Source: Streptomyces humi (GTDB lineage Bacteria > Actinomycetota > Actinomycetes > Streptomycetales > Streptomycetaceae). From it: 34,494 bases of DNA. The notes beneath the pieces were generated by a model. The model worked only from the letters and a program-made list of their open reading frames with translations. It did not search any database and was not told the origin of the DNA. Where the stretch lies: assembly GCF_001005085.2 (NCBI RefSeq), contig NZ_LBMU02000005.1, forward strand, positions 1-34,494, written 5' to 3'. This document shows, in pieces, positions 21,800-33,400 of the stretch. Both the position numbers and the translations under genes were made by a program. Every line of letters starts with the position of its first letter. Position 1 is the stretch's first letter.

Positions 21800-23761
21800 G
21801 TGAAAGTGACGGTACAGGCGCCGGCGGGAGAGAATCCCGACGAACTGCCGGACATCGGCCCGGAATCCGACCGGCCGCAGGAATCCCAGGGAATTCGCCC
21901 AGGAACAGTGGGAAGAATTGTTCCGTTCGCGAAACCCTATGGATGGCGGCTGCTGTTCCTGGTGACCGCGTCCGCACTCGGTGCCGTCGTCACCGCGGCC
22001 GGCCCGCTGCTGTTCGGGGTCGTCATCGACAAGGGCATCGTCCCCGGCAAGACGGACGTCGTCACCGCGGTGGCCGCCGCCCTCCTCGGCCTCGCCCTCC
22101 TCGACGCGCTGACCCAGTACTTCCAGGCCCGACTCTCCGCGCAGATCGGCGAGGGCCTCGTCTACGACCTGCGCACCCTGGTGTTCCGGCACGTACAGGC
22201 GCAGCCCCTGGCGTTCTTCACCCGCTCCCAGACCGGTTCCCTCGTCAGCCGCCTCAACACCGACGTCATCGGGGCGCAGCAGGCGATCACCGTGCTGATG
22301 GCTGAAACCGTCAACACCGTGCTGACCCTCGTCCTGGTGCTGGCCGCGATGTTCTACCTGTCGTGGCAACTCAGCCTCGTCGCCCTGCTCATGGTCCCCT
22401 TCTTCCTCATCCCCGGGAAGATCATCGGCCGCCGCATGCAGCGGCTCGCCCGCGGGACGATGCAACTCAACGCCGAGATGGGCTCCTTGATGAACGAGCG
22501 CTTCAACGTCGGCGGAGCGATGCTCAACAAGCTCTTCGGCCGCCCCGAGCGCGAGGTCGCCCACTTCTCCGAACGGGCCCGCGGCGTCCGCGACATCGGC
22601 GTGCGGACCAACGTGACCGCGCAGATGCTCGGCATCGTCATGGGGCTCACCGCCTCCGTGACCCTCGCCCTGCTCTTCGGCTTCGGCGGCGTCCTCGTCA
22701 TCCACGACACCTTCGCCCTCGGCACCCTCGTCTCCCTGGTCACACTCGTCGGCCGCCTCTACACCCCGATCCAGCAGCTGTCGAGCGTGCAGGCCAACGC
22801 CATGACCGCCCTCGTCAGCTTCGACCGTGTCTTCGAGATCCTCGACCTGGACGCCCTGGTGAAGGAACGCCCCGGCGCCATCCCGCTGGGCGCCGACCGC
22901 CGGACCCGCGACACCACCGCGCCCGAGGTCGAGTTCGACAAGGTGTCCTTCCGATACCCCACCGCCGCCGAGGTCTCCCTGGCCTCCCTGGAGTCGATCG
23001 CCCGTCCCGCCGACGAGCGCGAGGACGACGCATGGGTCCTCGACGAGGTGAGCTTCCGGGCGCCCGCCGGGAAACTCACCGCCCTCGTGGGCCGCTCGGG
23101 CGCCGGCAAGACCACCATCACCCACCTGATGCCCCGCTTCTACGACCCGGTCTCCGGAGCGGTACGGATCGACGGCCAGGACCTGCGCGACGTCACCCTC
23201 AGCTCGCTCCAGGACACCGTCGGAGTGGTCACCCAGGACGCCCACCTCTTCCACGACACCATCCGCCACAACCTGCTCTACGCCCGCCCGGACGCCACCG
23301 AGCCCGACCTCGTCGAGGCCTGCGAGGCGGCACAGATCTGGACCCACATCGCCGCGCTCCCCAACGGCCTCGACACCGTCGTCGGCGACCGCGGCTACCG
23401 CCTGTCGGGCGGCGAGAAGCAGCGCCTGGCGCTGGCCCGGCTGCTGCTGAAGGCGCCGCCCGTGGTCGTGCTCGACGAGGCGACCGCACACCTGGACTCG
23501 GAGTCGGAGGCCGCGATCCAACGCGCCCTGAAGACCGCGCTGGCGGGCCGCACCTCGGTGGTCATCGCCCACCGGCTGTCCACCATCCGCGAGGCCGACC
23601 AGATCCTCGTCGTCGACGGCGGCAGGATCCGCGAACGCGGCACCCACGAGTCCCTGCTGTCCGCCGGCGACCTCTACGCCGACCTGTACCACACCCAGTT
23701 CGCCCGCCGGCCGGCCGCCGCCGATACGGCCGCACCCGACCCCGCGGGCACGGCGAGCTGA
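21800..23761 (+). CDS. ABC exporter of the NRPS cluster
   Basis: A 653-residue MsbA-type half-transporter. The membrane domain covers about 38-345, with helices near 50-76, 88-107, 172-186 and 189-206. The ATPase domain has Walker A GRSGAGKTT (431-439), signature LSGGEKQ, Walker B VVVLDEATAHLDSE and switch His in IAHRLST. An insertion of about 25 residues (YPTAAEVSLASLESIARPADE) interrupts the first strands of the ATPase domain. It is likely to export the peptide made by the NRPS, or to give self-resistance. GTG 21800 is preceded by GAGGAGAGG. It is the first gene of the right-hand operon, with operator copy B upstream. Confidence 0.88.
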   Translation: MKVTVQAPAGENPDELPDIGPESDRPQESQGIRPGTVGRIVPFAKPYGWRLLFLVTASALGAVVTAAGPLLFGVVIDKGIVPGKTDVVTAVAAALLGLALLDALTQYFQARLSAQIGEGLVYDLRTLVFRHVQAQPLAFFTRSQTGSLVSRLNTDVIGAQQAITVLMAETVNTVLTLVLVLAAMFYLSWQLSLVALLMVPFFLIPGKIIGRRMQRLARGTMQLNAEMGSLMNERFNVGGAMLNKLFGRPEREVAHFSERARGVRDIGVRTNVTAQMLGIVMGLTASVTLALLFGFGGVLVIHDTFALGTLVSLVTLVGRLYTPIQQLSSVQANAMTALVSFDRVFEILDLDALVKERPGAIPLGADRRTRDTTAPEVEFDKVSFRYPTAAEVSLASLESIARPADEREDDAWVLDEVSFRAPAGKLTALVGRSGAGKTTITHLMPRFYDPVSGAVRIDGQDLRDVTLSSLQDTVGVVTQDAHLFHDTIRHNLLYARPDATEPDLVEACEAAQIWTHIAALPNGLDTVVGDRGYRLSGGEKQRLALARLLLKAPPVVVLDEATAHLDSESEAAIQRALKTALAGRTSVVIAHRLSTIREADQILVVDGGRIRERGTHESLLSAGDLYADLYHTQFARRPAAADTAAPDPAGTAS

Positions 23762-23883
23762 CCGCCCGCGGCCCGTATCCCCAGGACCCGGGCCGCGACC
23801 GTGCCGTTCGCCCACGCCCAGCCACCCGTTCCGCACCCCTGTCCGGAACCAGTCATGTCCTTCGTCGTGCAGAGGAGACCGCC

Positions 23884-24108
23884 GTGCGCACCGTGAGCTT
23901 CGACTTCGAAACCCCCGGAAAGCGGTTCAAGGTACTGATCAACCACGAGGAGCAGTACTCGCTGTGGCCCGCCGACCTCGACGTACCGGGCGGCTGGGAG
24001 GAGACCGGCGTGTGCGCCTCCAAGGAGGAGTGCGACCAGTACCTGGAGGAGACCTGGACCGACATGCGGCCCAAGAGCCTGCGCCTCGCGCTCGACGGTG
24101 AGCAGTAG
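23884..24108 (+). CDS. MbtH-like protein
   Basis: A 74-residue MbtH family chaperone that binds NRPS adenylation domains and is often needed for their solubility and activity. The signature is complete: NHEEQYSLWPADLDVPGGW with Trp28 and Trp38, CASKEECDQYLEETWTDMRPKSL with Trp58. GTG 23884 is preceded by AGAGGAG. It lies 122 bp after the exporter gene and 8 bp before the hydrolase gene, in the operon that ends with the NRPS it should serve. Confidence 0.95.
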   Translation: MRTVSFDFETPGKRFKVLINHEEQYSLWPADLDVPGGWEETGVCASKEECDQYLEETWTDMRPKSLRLALDGEQ

Positions 24109-24116
24109 GCGACCAG

Positions 24117-24914
24117 ATGCCGCACGTATTCACCAACGGCATCCGGCTCTCCTACGAACGGTCGGGCCGCGGTGAACGAGTGCTCATGATCATGGGTTCC
24201 TCGGCCGGGGGTCGGGTCTGGACCCTGCACCAGACCCCCGCGCTCACCAAGGCCGGCTACCAGGCCATCACCTTCGACAGCCGGGGCATCGCCCCGTCCG
24301 ACATCCCGCCCGGCAAGTACAGCCTCGCCGACATGGTCGCCGACACCAAGGGCCTCATCGAGGCGCTGGGCGCCGGCCCCTGCCGTATCGTCGGCACCTC
24401 GCTGGGAGCGCTGATCGCCCAGGAACTCGCCATCGGCTGGCCGCACCTGGTCCGGTGCGCGGTCCTGATCGGCACCAAGGCACGCTCGGACGCAGTCCGG
24501 GTGGCCCTCGGCCGGGCGGAACGCGCACTGCTGGACAGCGGGGTGAAACTGCCCGCCGAGTACGAAGCCGCCATGTCGGTGCTGCAAATGCTCTCGCCGG
24601 CCACGATCAACGACGACAAGGCCGTCTCCCTGTGGCTGGAGACGTTCCGCCTCTCCGGCGGCGCGGCGTCCCCCGGCCAGACCTGGATCGACACCGACGA
24701 GGACCGCCGCAAGGCACTGCGGGAGGTGACGGCACCGTGCCGAGTCATCGCCTTCGCCGACGACTTCGTCACCCCGCCCCACCTGTCCGCGGAAGTCGCC
24801 GACGCCATCCCGGAATGCGACTACGTCGAGATTCCCGAATGCGGCCACTTCGGTTATCTGGAACGCCCGGACGAGGTCAACAAGGCGATCATCGAATTCC
24901 TGGACACGCACTAG
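24117..24914 (+). CDS. Alpha/beta hydrolase in the NRPS operon
   Basis: A 265-residue alpha/beta hydrolase. The nucleophile is Ser95 in GTSLG (93-97), the acid Asp215 or Asp216 in FADDFVTP, and the His is His244 in ECGHFGYLERP. The oxyanion MGSSAGG is at 26-32. It is not a classical type II thioesterase by its length-wise motifs, and resembles the fluoroperoxidase-like/menaquinone-hydrolase group. In NRPS clusters such enzymes act as ester or amide hydrolases, prodrug activators or release enzymes; which one cannot be read. It starts 8 bp after the MbtH stop and ends 67 bp before the NRPS. Confidence 0.85.
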   Translation: MPHVFTNGIRLSYERSGRGERVLMIMGSSAGGRVWTLHQTPALTKAGYQAITFDSRGIAPSDIPPGKYSLADMVADTKGLIEALGAGPCRIVGTSLGALIAQELAIGWPHLVRCAVLIGTKARSDAVRVALGRAERALLDSGVKLPAEYEAAMSVLQMLSPATINDDKAVSLWLETFRLSGGAASPGQTWIDTDEDRRKALREVTAPCRVIAFADDFVTPPHLSAEVADAIPECDYVEIPECGHFGYLERPDEVNKAIIEFLDTH

Positions 24915-24981
24915 AAACACAGGCACACACGCGCGGAAAGAGCGCGAGTGGTTTTCACGCGAGTGGCTTAGTGGGGGCGTC

Positions 24982-27470
24982 ATGCACGGTGAACCGAACT
25001 CCTGGCGCGGCCGGCCGGCGGACCTGCCGGTGCTGGAGCTGCCCACGGACCGCCCCCGCGCCACGGGTGGCTCCGCGCGGACCGCGGTGGCCGGGTTCGA
25101 GGTGCCGCCGACGACAGCCCAGCGGCTCAGGAACCTGTCCCGCACCGGCGGAACACCCGTGCGCGTCCTGCTGCTCGCGGCCCTGAGCGTCCTGATGGGG
25201 CGCTACGCGAGCACGGACGACGTGGTGCTGGCCACGGACGGAGCGCTCACCCGTACCGACCTCACCGGCGAACCGTCCTTCGCCGAACTGCCAGACCGGG
25301 TACGCGAAGCACCGCGAGGCGTGTCCCGGCACCCCGTCCGCTTCACGTACACCGGACCCGGCGGAACCGGTGCGGCCGGCGCCCTCCGCGAGCCCGAGGC
25401 GGACAGCGACCTGCTGCTCCAGGTGTCCGACGACCGACACGGCGGCCTGTCCGGGGAGCTCGCGTACGACACCGCCCTGTTCGACGAGGCGACGGCGCAA
25501 CGGATGACCCGCCACCTGCTCGCCCTGATCGAGGAGGCGGCCGGGACCCCGGACCGCTGCGTGCACGAACTCGCCGTCCTGGCACCGGACGAGCGCGACA
25601 CCCTGGCACGCGCCGGCACCGGGCCGACGCTGACGCTTCCGCCGGTGGGCGCGGTGAACGAGCTGACGGCCCGGTGGGCCGAGGAGAGCCCGGACGCGGT
25701 CGCGGTGGTGGCCGACGACCGCGTGCTGACCTACGGCGCGCTGCTGGCGAGGGCGAACCGACTGGCCCACCACCTGCGGGGGATGGGCGTCGGCCCGGAC
25801 TCGGTCGTGGGGCTCTGCCTGGACCGCGGTGCCGACATGGTCGTCGCCGTACTCGCCGTGTGGCAGGCCGGCGGCGCGTACCTGCCGCTCGACCCCGCCC
25901 ACCCGGCTGACCGACTGGAGTACATGCTCGCCGACAGCGACGCCTCGGTGCTGATCGGCGCTTCCCGGTTCGTCGACGGGCTGGGAACCCCCGACCGCGT
26001 GGTGCGCCTGGAGGACCGGGCCCGATGGGAGGCGCTGCCGTCGTCCACACCCCCCGCGCGGGTACGCCCCGACCACCTTGCCTACGTCATCTACACCTCC
26101 GGATCCACGGGACGGCCGAAGGGCGTCCAGGTCCCGCACGGAGGGCTGCTGAACCTTGCGGTGGCCTTCCGCACCGTACTGGGCGCGGCTCCCGGAACGC
26201 GCGCCCTCCAGTTCGCCTCGCTCAGCTTCGACGCCGCCGCCCTCGACCTGGCGATGACGCTGGCGGCCGGCGGGACGCTCGTGGTGGCCTCGGCGGCCGA
26301 CCGCGCGCAGCCCGGCCTCCTGGGGACCCTCGTACGGGCCCAGGCGGTGACGGCGGCCAGCGTGTCGCCGTCCCTGCTGGGCGTCCTGGAACCGGCGGCC
26401 CTGGCGGACGTCGGGTCCCTGCTGGTCGGATCGGAGCGGGTCGGCGCCCAGGTGGCACGGGACTGGGCCCCCGGACGGCGCCTGGTGAACGGGTACGGGC
26501 CGACCGAGACGTCGGTCATCGCCTGCGTGGGCCCCGTGGACGCCGGCGCCCCCGGAGCGCCGCCCATCGGCGGGCCCCTGCCCAACACCCGCGTGTACGT
26601 CCTGGGTCCCACACTGGAACCGGTGCCGGTGGGCGTCGTCGGCGAGCTGTTCATCGCCGGCCCCCAACTCGCCCGCGGCTACGGCGGGCGTCCCGCGCTG
26701 ACCGGCGAGCGGTTCGTGGCCGACCCGCTCGCCGCCGACGGCACGCGCATGTACCGGTCGGGCGACCGCGTCCGGTGGCTGGCCGACGGACGCCTGGAGT
26801 TCGTCGCACGGGCGGACCTCCAGCTGAAGGTCCGCGGCTTCCGTGTCGAGCCGGGCGAGGTGGAGGAAGCGCTGGCAGCGCACGACGGCGTGCGCGCGGT
26901 GGCCGTGACCGCGTTCGGCGAGGGCGAGGCGCGCCGGCTGGCCGCGTACGTGGTGCCCTCGGACCCGACGCTCGGCATACCGCCGGTGGACACCCTGCGT
27001 GACCTCGCGGGACGACGACTGCCGGACTTCATGGTGCCGTCGGTGTTCGTGGAACTGGCGGCGCTGCCGCTGACCACCAACGGCAAGCTCGACCGGACCG
27101 CCCTCCCCGCACCGGACCCCACCCGTCCGCACCGGAAACCGTACGTCGCACCAGCCCCCGGCACCGAGGAACTCCTCGCCGGCATCTGGGCGCGGCTCCT
27201 CGGAGTGGACCGGGTGGGCGCCGACGACGGCTTCTTCGAATTGGGCGGGCACTCGCTGCTGGCCACCCAGGTCATGTCCCGCATCCGGGAGACCTTCGGC
27301 ACCGAACTGCCCCTCGAGGTCCTGTTCCGGCGGCCGACCGTCCGGCAGCTGGCGGCGGCCCTCGCCGACGCGGCCACCGGGACGGGGCCGGACACGGGCA
27401 CCGGGACGGGGCCGGACACGGGCACTGGCACGCCCGCCGGGACGAGCGCTCAGCCGATCGAGCCGGTCGA
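24982..27470 (+). other. NRPS module 1: C remnant-A1-PCP1
   Basis: The first about 220 residues match only the second lobe of a C domain. They begin at LPVLELPTDRPR, include LLAALSVLMGRYAS, lack the HHxxxDG lobe entirely, and lack the GTPVANR/GFFVNTLV core. A1 has TSGSTG at 372-377 and FDAAALD around Asp417. Read against the GrsA positions, the pocket is D-A-L-S-L-G-G-V-I-K. It holds no acidic residue other than the first Asp, so a neutral, probably hydrophobic, amino acid is expected rather than capreomycidine. PCP1 carries LGGHSLL. Confidence 0.8.
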
Positions 27471-30400
27471 CCGGGACGGCGACGACCTGCCCCTGTCGTT
27501 CGGACAGCAACGCCTGTGGTTCCTCGACCAGCTGGCACCGAATTCCGCCGAGTACAACCTGCCGCTGCGCCTGCACTTCGACCACCCCCTGGACGTCGCC
27601 GCGCTCCAGACCGCCCTGGACGCGGTCCTGGTCCGGCACGAAGCGCTGCGCACCCGCCTGGTACCCGGCCCCGACGGAACCGTGCGCCAAGTGATCGACG
27701 AGCCCGCGCCCTTCCCGCTCCCCGTGGCCGACGTGTCCACCACCCCCGACCCCCGACGCGACAGCGAACGGCTGGCACACCAGGAGGCGATGGCCCCCTT
27801 CGACCTCGCGAACGGCCCGCTCGTCCGGGCCGTCCTCATCCGGTCGGCCCCCGACGACCACCTCCTGGCCCTGTCCGCGCACCACGCCGTCTTCGACGAG
27901 TGGTCCGACCTCGTCCTCCAACGCGAACTGCGCTCCCTCTACGACGCTTTCCGCGAGGGACGCCCCAATCCACTGCCGCCGCTCCCGGTCCAGTACGCGG
28001 ACTTCGCCGTCTGGCAGCGACGACAGCTGACCGGCGACGTACTGGACGAAGAACTCACCTACTGGCGTCAGCAGTTGGCCGACCTGCCGGTGCTGGACCT
28101 GCCGACCGACCGGCCGCGCCCCGCCGTGCGGTCCACGGAGGGAGCCGTCACCCGGTTCTCGGTCCCGGCACACACGGCCGAGGCACTGCGCACGGTGTCA
28201 CGGGAACACGGCACGACGATGTTCATGACCCTCCTGACCGCCTTCGACGTCCTCCTCGGGAAGTACGCCGGCTCCGAGGACGTCGTGGTCGGCACCCCGG
28301 TGGCGAACCGGCACCGCGCCGAGACCGAGGACCTGATCGGGTTCTTCGTCAACACCCTGGTCATCCGCACGGACCTGTCCGGCGACCCTACCTTCGCGGA
28401 ACTCCTCGGGCGGGTACGGGAGACGGCCCTGGGCGCGTACGCCCACCAGGACCTGCCCTTCGAACAACTCGTGGACGCCGTCGTGACCGAGCGCGACCGG
28501 TCCCGCAGCCCGCTCTTCCAGACGATGTTCAGCTACGGCACCACGGGCGGCGCCTACGTCAATCCGGGCACGCTGCCCGTGAAATGCGACCTGGCCCTGC
28601 GTCTGGTGGAGAGCGACGACGGGCTGCTGGGTGAGGTCGAGTACAGCACGGCGCTGTTCGACGCGGGGACCGTGGAGCGGTTGTCGGGTCATCTGGTGCG
28701 GCTGCTGGAGGCGGTGGCGGAGGACGCGGGGCAGCGGCGGGTGGGTGAGCTGCCCGTGCTCTCGGCCGACGAGCGTGACCAACTGGTGCGGGGCTGGCAC
28801 GGCGCCCCGGCCGTGCTTCCGTCGGTGGGTGGGGTGCATGAGCTGATCGCCGGGTGGGCTGTCGATACTCCGGATGCGGTGGCAATGGTGTCCGGTGGTC
28901 GGGTTCTGACTTATGCCGGGCTGTTGGAGCGGGCCGGTCGGCTGGCGCATGTGCTGCGGGGGAGGGGTGTCGGGGCGGAGTCGGTGGTGGGTCTGTGTCT
29001 GCCGCGTGGTGTCGACATGGTCGTGGCCGTGGTGGGGGTGTGGCTGGCGGGTGGTGCGTATCTGCCGTTGGATCCCGAGTATCCGGCGGAGCGGCTGGAG
29101 TTCATGGTCGCGGACAGTGGGGCGCGGGTCGTGCTCCGTGAGGGTGATCTCGCGCGGACGAGCGATCTGCCGTCGACGGTGCCGGACGTCGCTGTGGCGC
29201 CTGGTCAGTTGGCGTATGTGATCTATACGTCGGGTTCGACGGGTCGCCCGAAGGGTGTGCAGGTCTCGCACGGCAGCGTCGTCGGCATGGTGACCGCGCT
29301 GGGCCCGGAGCTGGGTGCGGGGCCGGGCACGAGGGTGTTGCAGTTCGCGTCGTTCAGCTTCGACGCGGCGGTGCTGGACGTTGCCGTGACGTTGGCCCGT
29401 GGCGGCACGCTGGTGGTGGCGACAGCGGAGGAGCGGGGTGAGCCGGAGGCGCTGACCGCCATGATCGGGGCGGAGGGCGTCGGGGCGGCGAGTGTCGTGC
29501 CGTCCCTGCTCGGTGTGCTGGATCCGGAGCAGGTGTCCGGTATCGAGACGTTGTTGCTGGGTGCGGAGCGGCTGACCGAGCAGGTGGCGCGGGCGTGGGC
29601 ACCGGGCCGACGTCTGGTGAACACTTATGGGCCGACCGAGGCGACCGTGATGGTCACCGCGGGCCAGGTCGTTGGGCAGGGGCTTCCCCCCATCGGTGCT
29701 CCGGTCGCGAACGCCCGCTTGTATGTGCTCGATGACCGGCTGGAACCGGTCCCGGTCGGTGTGGCGGGTGAGGTGTTCATCGCGGGTCCGCAGGTGGCCC
29801 GTGGCTATGCCGGCCGCCCGGCCCTGACGGCGGAACGCTTCCTCCCCGACCCGTTCGCCTCTGACGGCTCGCGCATGTACCGCTCGGGCGACCGTGCCCG
29901 CTGGCTGCCCGACGGGCGGTTGGACTTCGTGGGCCGTGCCGATCAGCAGGTCAAGGTGCGCGGCTTCCGTATCGAGCCCGGTGAGATCGAGGCCGTCCTC
30001 ACCGCGCACCCTCAGGTCCGTTCCGCCGTCGTGGTCCCCTTCGGCGCCGAGGACGACCGCCGACTGGTGGCCTACCTCGTCCCCGAGGACCCCGCCACAG
30101 GCATCCCGCCCGTCACCGACCTGCGCGCCCACGCGGCAGCCCACCTGCCCGCCTTCATGATTCCGTCCGTCTTCACGCTGGTCGACGTGCTGCCCCTGAC
30201 CCCGAACGGCAAGCTCGACCGCGCCGCCCTCCCCGAGCCGGACGTCGCGCAGCGAGGGCTGCCCGCGTACGTTCCGCCGGCCTCTCCCACCGAGGAGCTG
30301 CTCGTCGGCGTCTGGAGCCGTCTGCTCGGTGTCGCCAGGGTCGGGGTCACGGACAACTTCTTCGAACTGGGCGGGCATTCGCTGCTCGCGACCCGGGTCG

Positions 30401-33400
30401 GCTCCCGGATCCGCGAGCTGCTGTCGGTGGACCTGCCGCTCTCCGCGATGTTCGACCGTCCCACCGTGCGGGAGCTCGCCGCGGTGGTGGACCGTTCGGC
30501 GCGGGGAACGGCCGTACCTCCCGTGACGGTGGCGGACCGGGACCGGCCCCTGCCGTTGTCGTTCGCACAGCAGCGGCTCTGGTTCCTGGACCAGTTGGAG
30601 CCGGGCTCGACGGAGTACACCGTCGCCCTGCCGGTGTGGCTGCGCGGGGAGAAACCCGACGTGGAGGCGTTGGGTGCCGCGCTGGGCGCGATCGTGGCGC
30701 GGCACGAGGTGCTGCGGACGCGGCTCGTCGTCGGCGCCGACGGTGTGCCGTACCAGTGTGTCGACGACGCCCCGTCCGGGTTCCCGCTGCCGCTGGTCGA
30801 CGTGTCCGGTGAGCCGGAACCGGTGGCGGTGGCACGGGAGTTGGTGGCCGGGGCGGCGGCGGTCCCGTTCGACCTGGCAACGGGGCCGTTGGTGCGGGCC
30901 ACTCTGCTGCGGCTGGCTCCGGATCAGCACGTGCTGGCGGTGACCGTGCACCACGTCGTCTTCGACGAGTGGTCGGACCGGGTCTTCCGGCGTGAACTGG
31001 GGTCCCTGTACGAGGCGTTCCGGGACGGGCAGCCCGTGCCGCTCGCGCCGCTGCCCTTGCAGTACGCGGACTTCGCGGCCTGGCAGCGGCAGTGGCTGAC
31101 CGGCACCGCGCTCGCAGCGCAACGTGCCTACTGGGTGGCGCAGTTGGCGGATCTGCCGGAGTTGGAGCTGCCGGTCGACCGGCAGCGTCCGCGCGTCCGG
31201 TCCACCGAGGGCGCGGTGCTGCGGTTCACCGTCCCCGCACACACCACCGAGGCCCTGCGGCGCCTGTCCCGTGCGCACGACTCGACGATGTTCATGACGC
31301 TGCTGGCCGCGCTGAGCGTGCTGCTCGGCCGATACGGCGGAGCGGAGGACGTGGCGGTCGGTACGCCGGTGGCCAACCGGAACCGGGCCGAGACGGAGGA
31401 CCTGATCGGGTTCTTCGTCAACACGCTGGTCATGCGCACCGACCTGTCGGGGGATCCGACGTTCACCGAACTCATCGCCCGCGTAAGGCAGACGGCGCTC
31501 GGCGCGTTCACCCACCAGGACCTGCCGTTCGAGCAGTTGGTGGACGAGCTGGTGGCCGACCGGGACCGCTCCCGAACGCCTCTGTTCCAGGTGATGTTCA
31601 ACTACGCCACGTGGGAAGCGGGTGACGTCCTGACCGACGTGCTGCCCGCCAAGTACGACCTGCTCGTGACGGTCGGCGACACTGGCGGTGACCACGGTCT
31701 GCGGTGCGAGGTGCAGTACGGCACCGCCTTGTTCGACGCGGCGACGATCGACCGGATGACCGGGCACTTCGTGGGCCTGCTGGAGACACTGGCGGCGGAC
31801 CCGGAGCGCCCGCTGTCGCAGGTGCCGACGTTGCCGGCGCACGAGCGGGACCTGCTCACCGCCGAGTGGCAGGACGGCTCGGCCCCCGACCTCACCGCCC
31901 GTGGCGTGCACGAGCTGGTCGCCGCCCGGGCCGCTGCCCGTCCCGACTCCGTGGCGCTGGTCTGCGGTGAGCGGAGGCTGACGTACGGCGGGCTGATGGA
32001 GCGCGCGAACCGGCTCGCCCACCGGCTGCGCGACGCGGGGGTGGGTCCGGAGTCCGTGGTCGGGCTGTGCCTGGACCGCGGTGTCGACACGGTCGTGGCG
32101 ATGCTGGCCGTGTGGCAGGCCGGCGGGGCCTGGCTCTCCCTCGACCCGGAGTATCCGGCCGAACGGCTCGCGTTCATGCTCGCCGACAGCCGGGCCGCGC
32201 TGGTCGTGACCCAGGTCCACCGGGCCGGCGTCCTGCCCGAGGGCGCGCTGCCCCTCCTGGTGCTCGACGACCCGGCGACGGCCGCCGCGATCACCGCGGC
32301 CCCGCACCCCGCCCCCCGGGTCGACACCCACCCGGAACAGCTCGCCTACGTGATCTACACCTCCGGTTCCACCGGCCGGCCCAAGGCCGTGCAGGTCGCG
32401 CACGCGAGCGTGAGCCGCCTGTTCGAGGCCGCCGACCTCTCCGGCGCCCTCACTCTCTCCGCGGACAGCGTGTGGAGTGTCAGCCACTCCTTCGCCTTCG
32501 ACTTCTCGGTCTGGGAGGTCTGGGGCCCGCTGACCCGGGGTGCCCGCAGCGTCGTCGTGCCGATGGACCGCGTGCGTGAGCCGTGGCGGCTGCGGGACCT
32601 GCTGGCCGCCGAGGGCGTCACCCACCTGAGCGCCACCCCTGAGCTGTTCCGTCAGCTGTCCGAGGCGGTCGAGCCCGGTCGCGACCTGCCCGCGCTCGGC
32701 CACGTGGTGTTCGGCGGTGACGCGCTCCGGCGCCCGCACGTGGCCCGCTGGAGCGAGGCGCGCGGCCTGGACGCCCCCGCCCTGGTCAACATGTACGGCA
32801 TCACTGAGACCACCGTCCATGTCACCCACCATCGCCTCGGTTCCGCGGACCTGGTCGGCGACCCGGGGCTGCCGGTGGGGCGCGGGCTGCCCGGCTGGCG
32901 GGTGTACGTGCTCGACGAGCGGCTGAGCCCCGTACCGGTGGGCGTACCCGGCGAGTTGTACATCGGCGGCGCCGGTGTCGCGCGAGGATACGGCGGCCGG
33001 GCGGCACTGACGGCGGAGCGGTTCCTGGCGGATCCCTTCGCCGGGGACGGCACGCGGATGTACCGCTCCGGGGACCGGGCGCGTCGACTGCCGGACGGCG
33101 TACTGGAGTTCGTGGGGCGTGGGGACAAGCAGGTCAAGGTCCGCGGCTTCCGGATCGAGCCGGGTGAGATCGAGGCCCTGCTGACCGCTCACCCGGGCGT
33201 TCGCTCGGCGGTCGTCACGGCCCACGGCGACGGCGCGCACCGCCGGCTCGCGGCCTACCTGGTCCCCGAGGACCATGCCGTGGGCGCTCCGCCGGTGGCC
33301 GTACTCCGGGAGCACCTGCGGCACGGGCTGCCGGACTTCATGATCCCGGCCGCCTTCGTCGAACTGGCCGCGTTGCCGCTGACCGCGAACGGCAAGCTCG

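Noticed and set aside
20501..23836. 1111-codon minus-strand open frame
   Set aside because: A shadow of the response regulator and ABC exporter; composition is biased and no motif is present.
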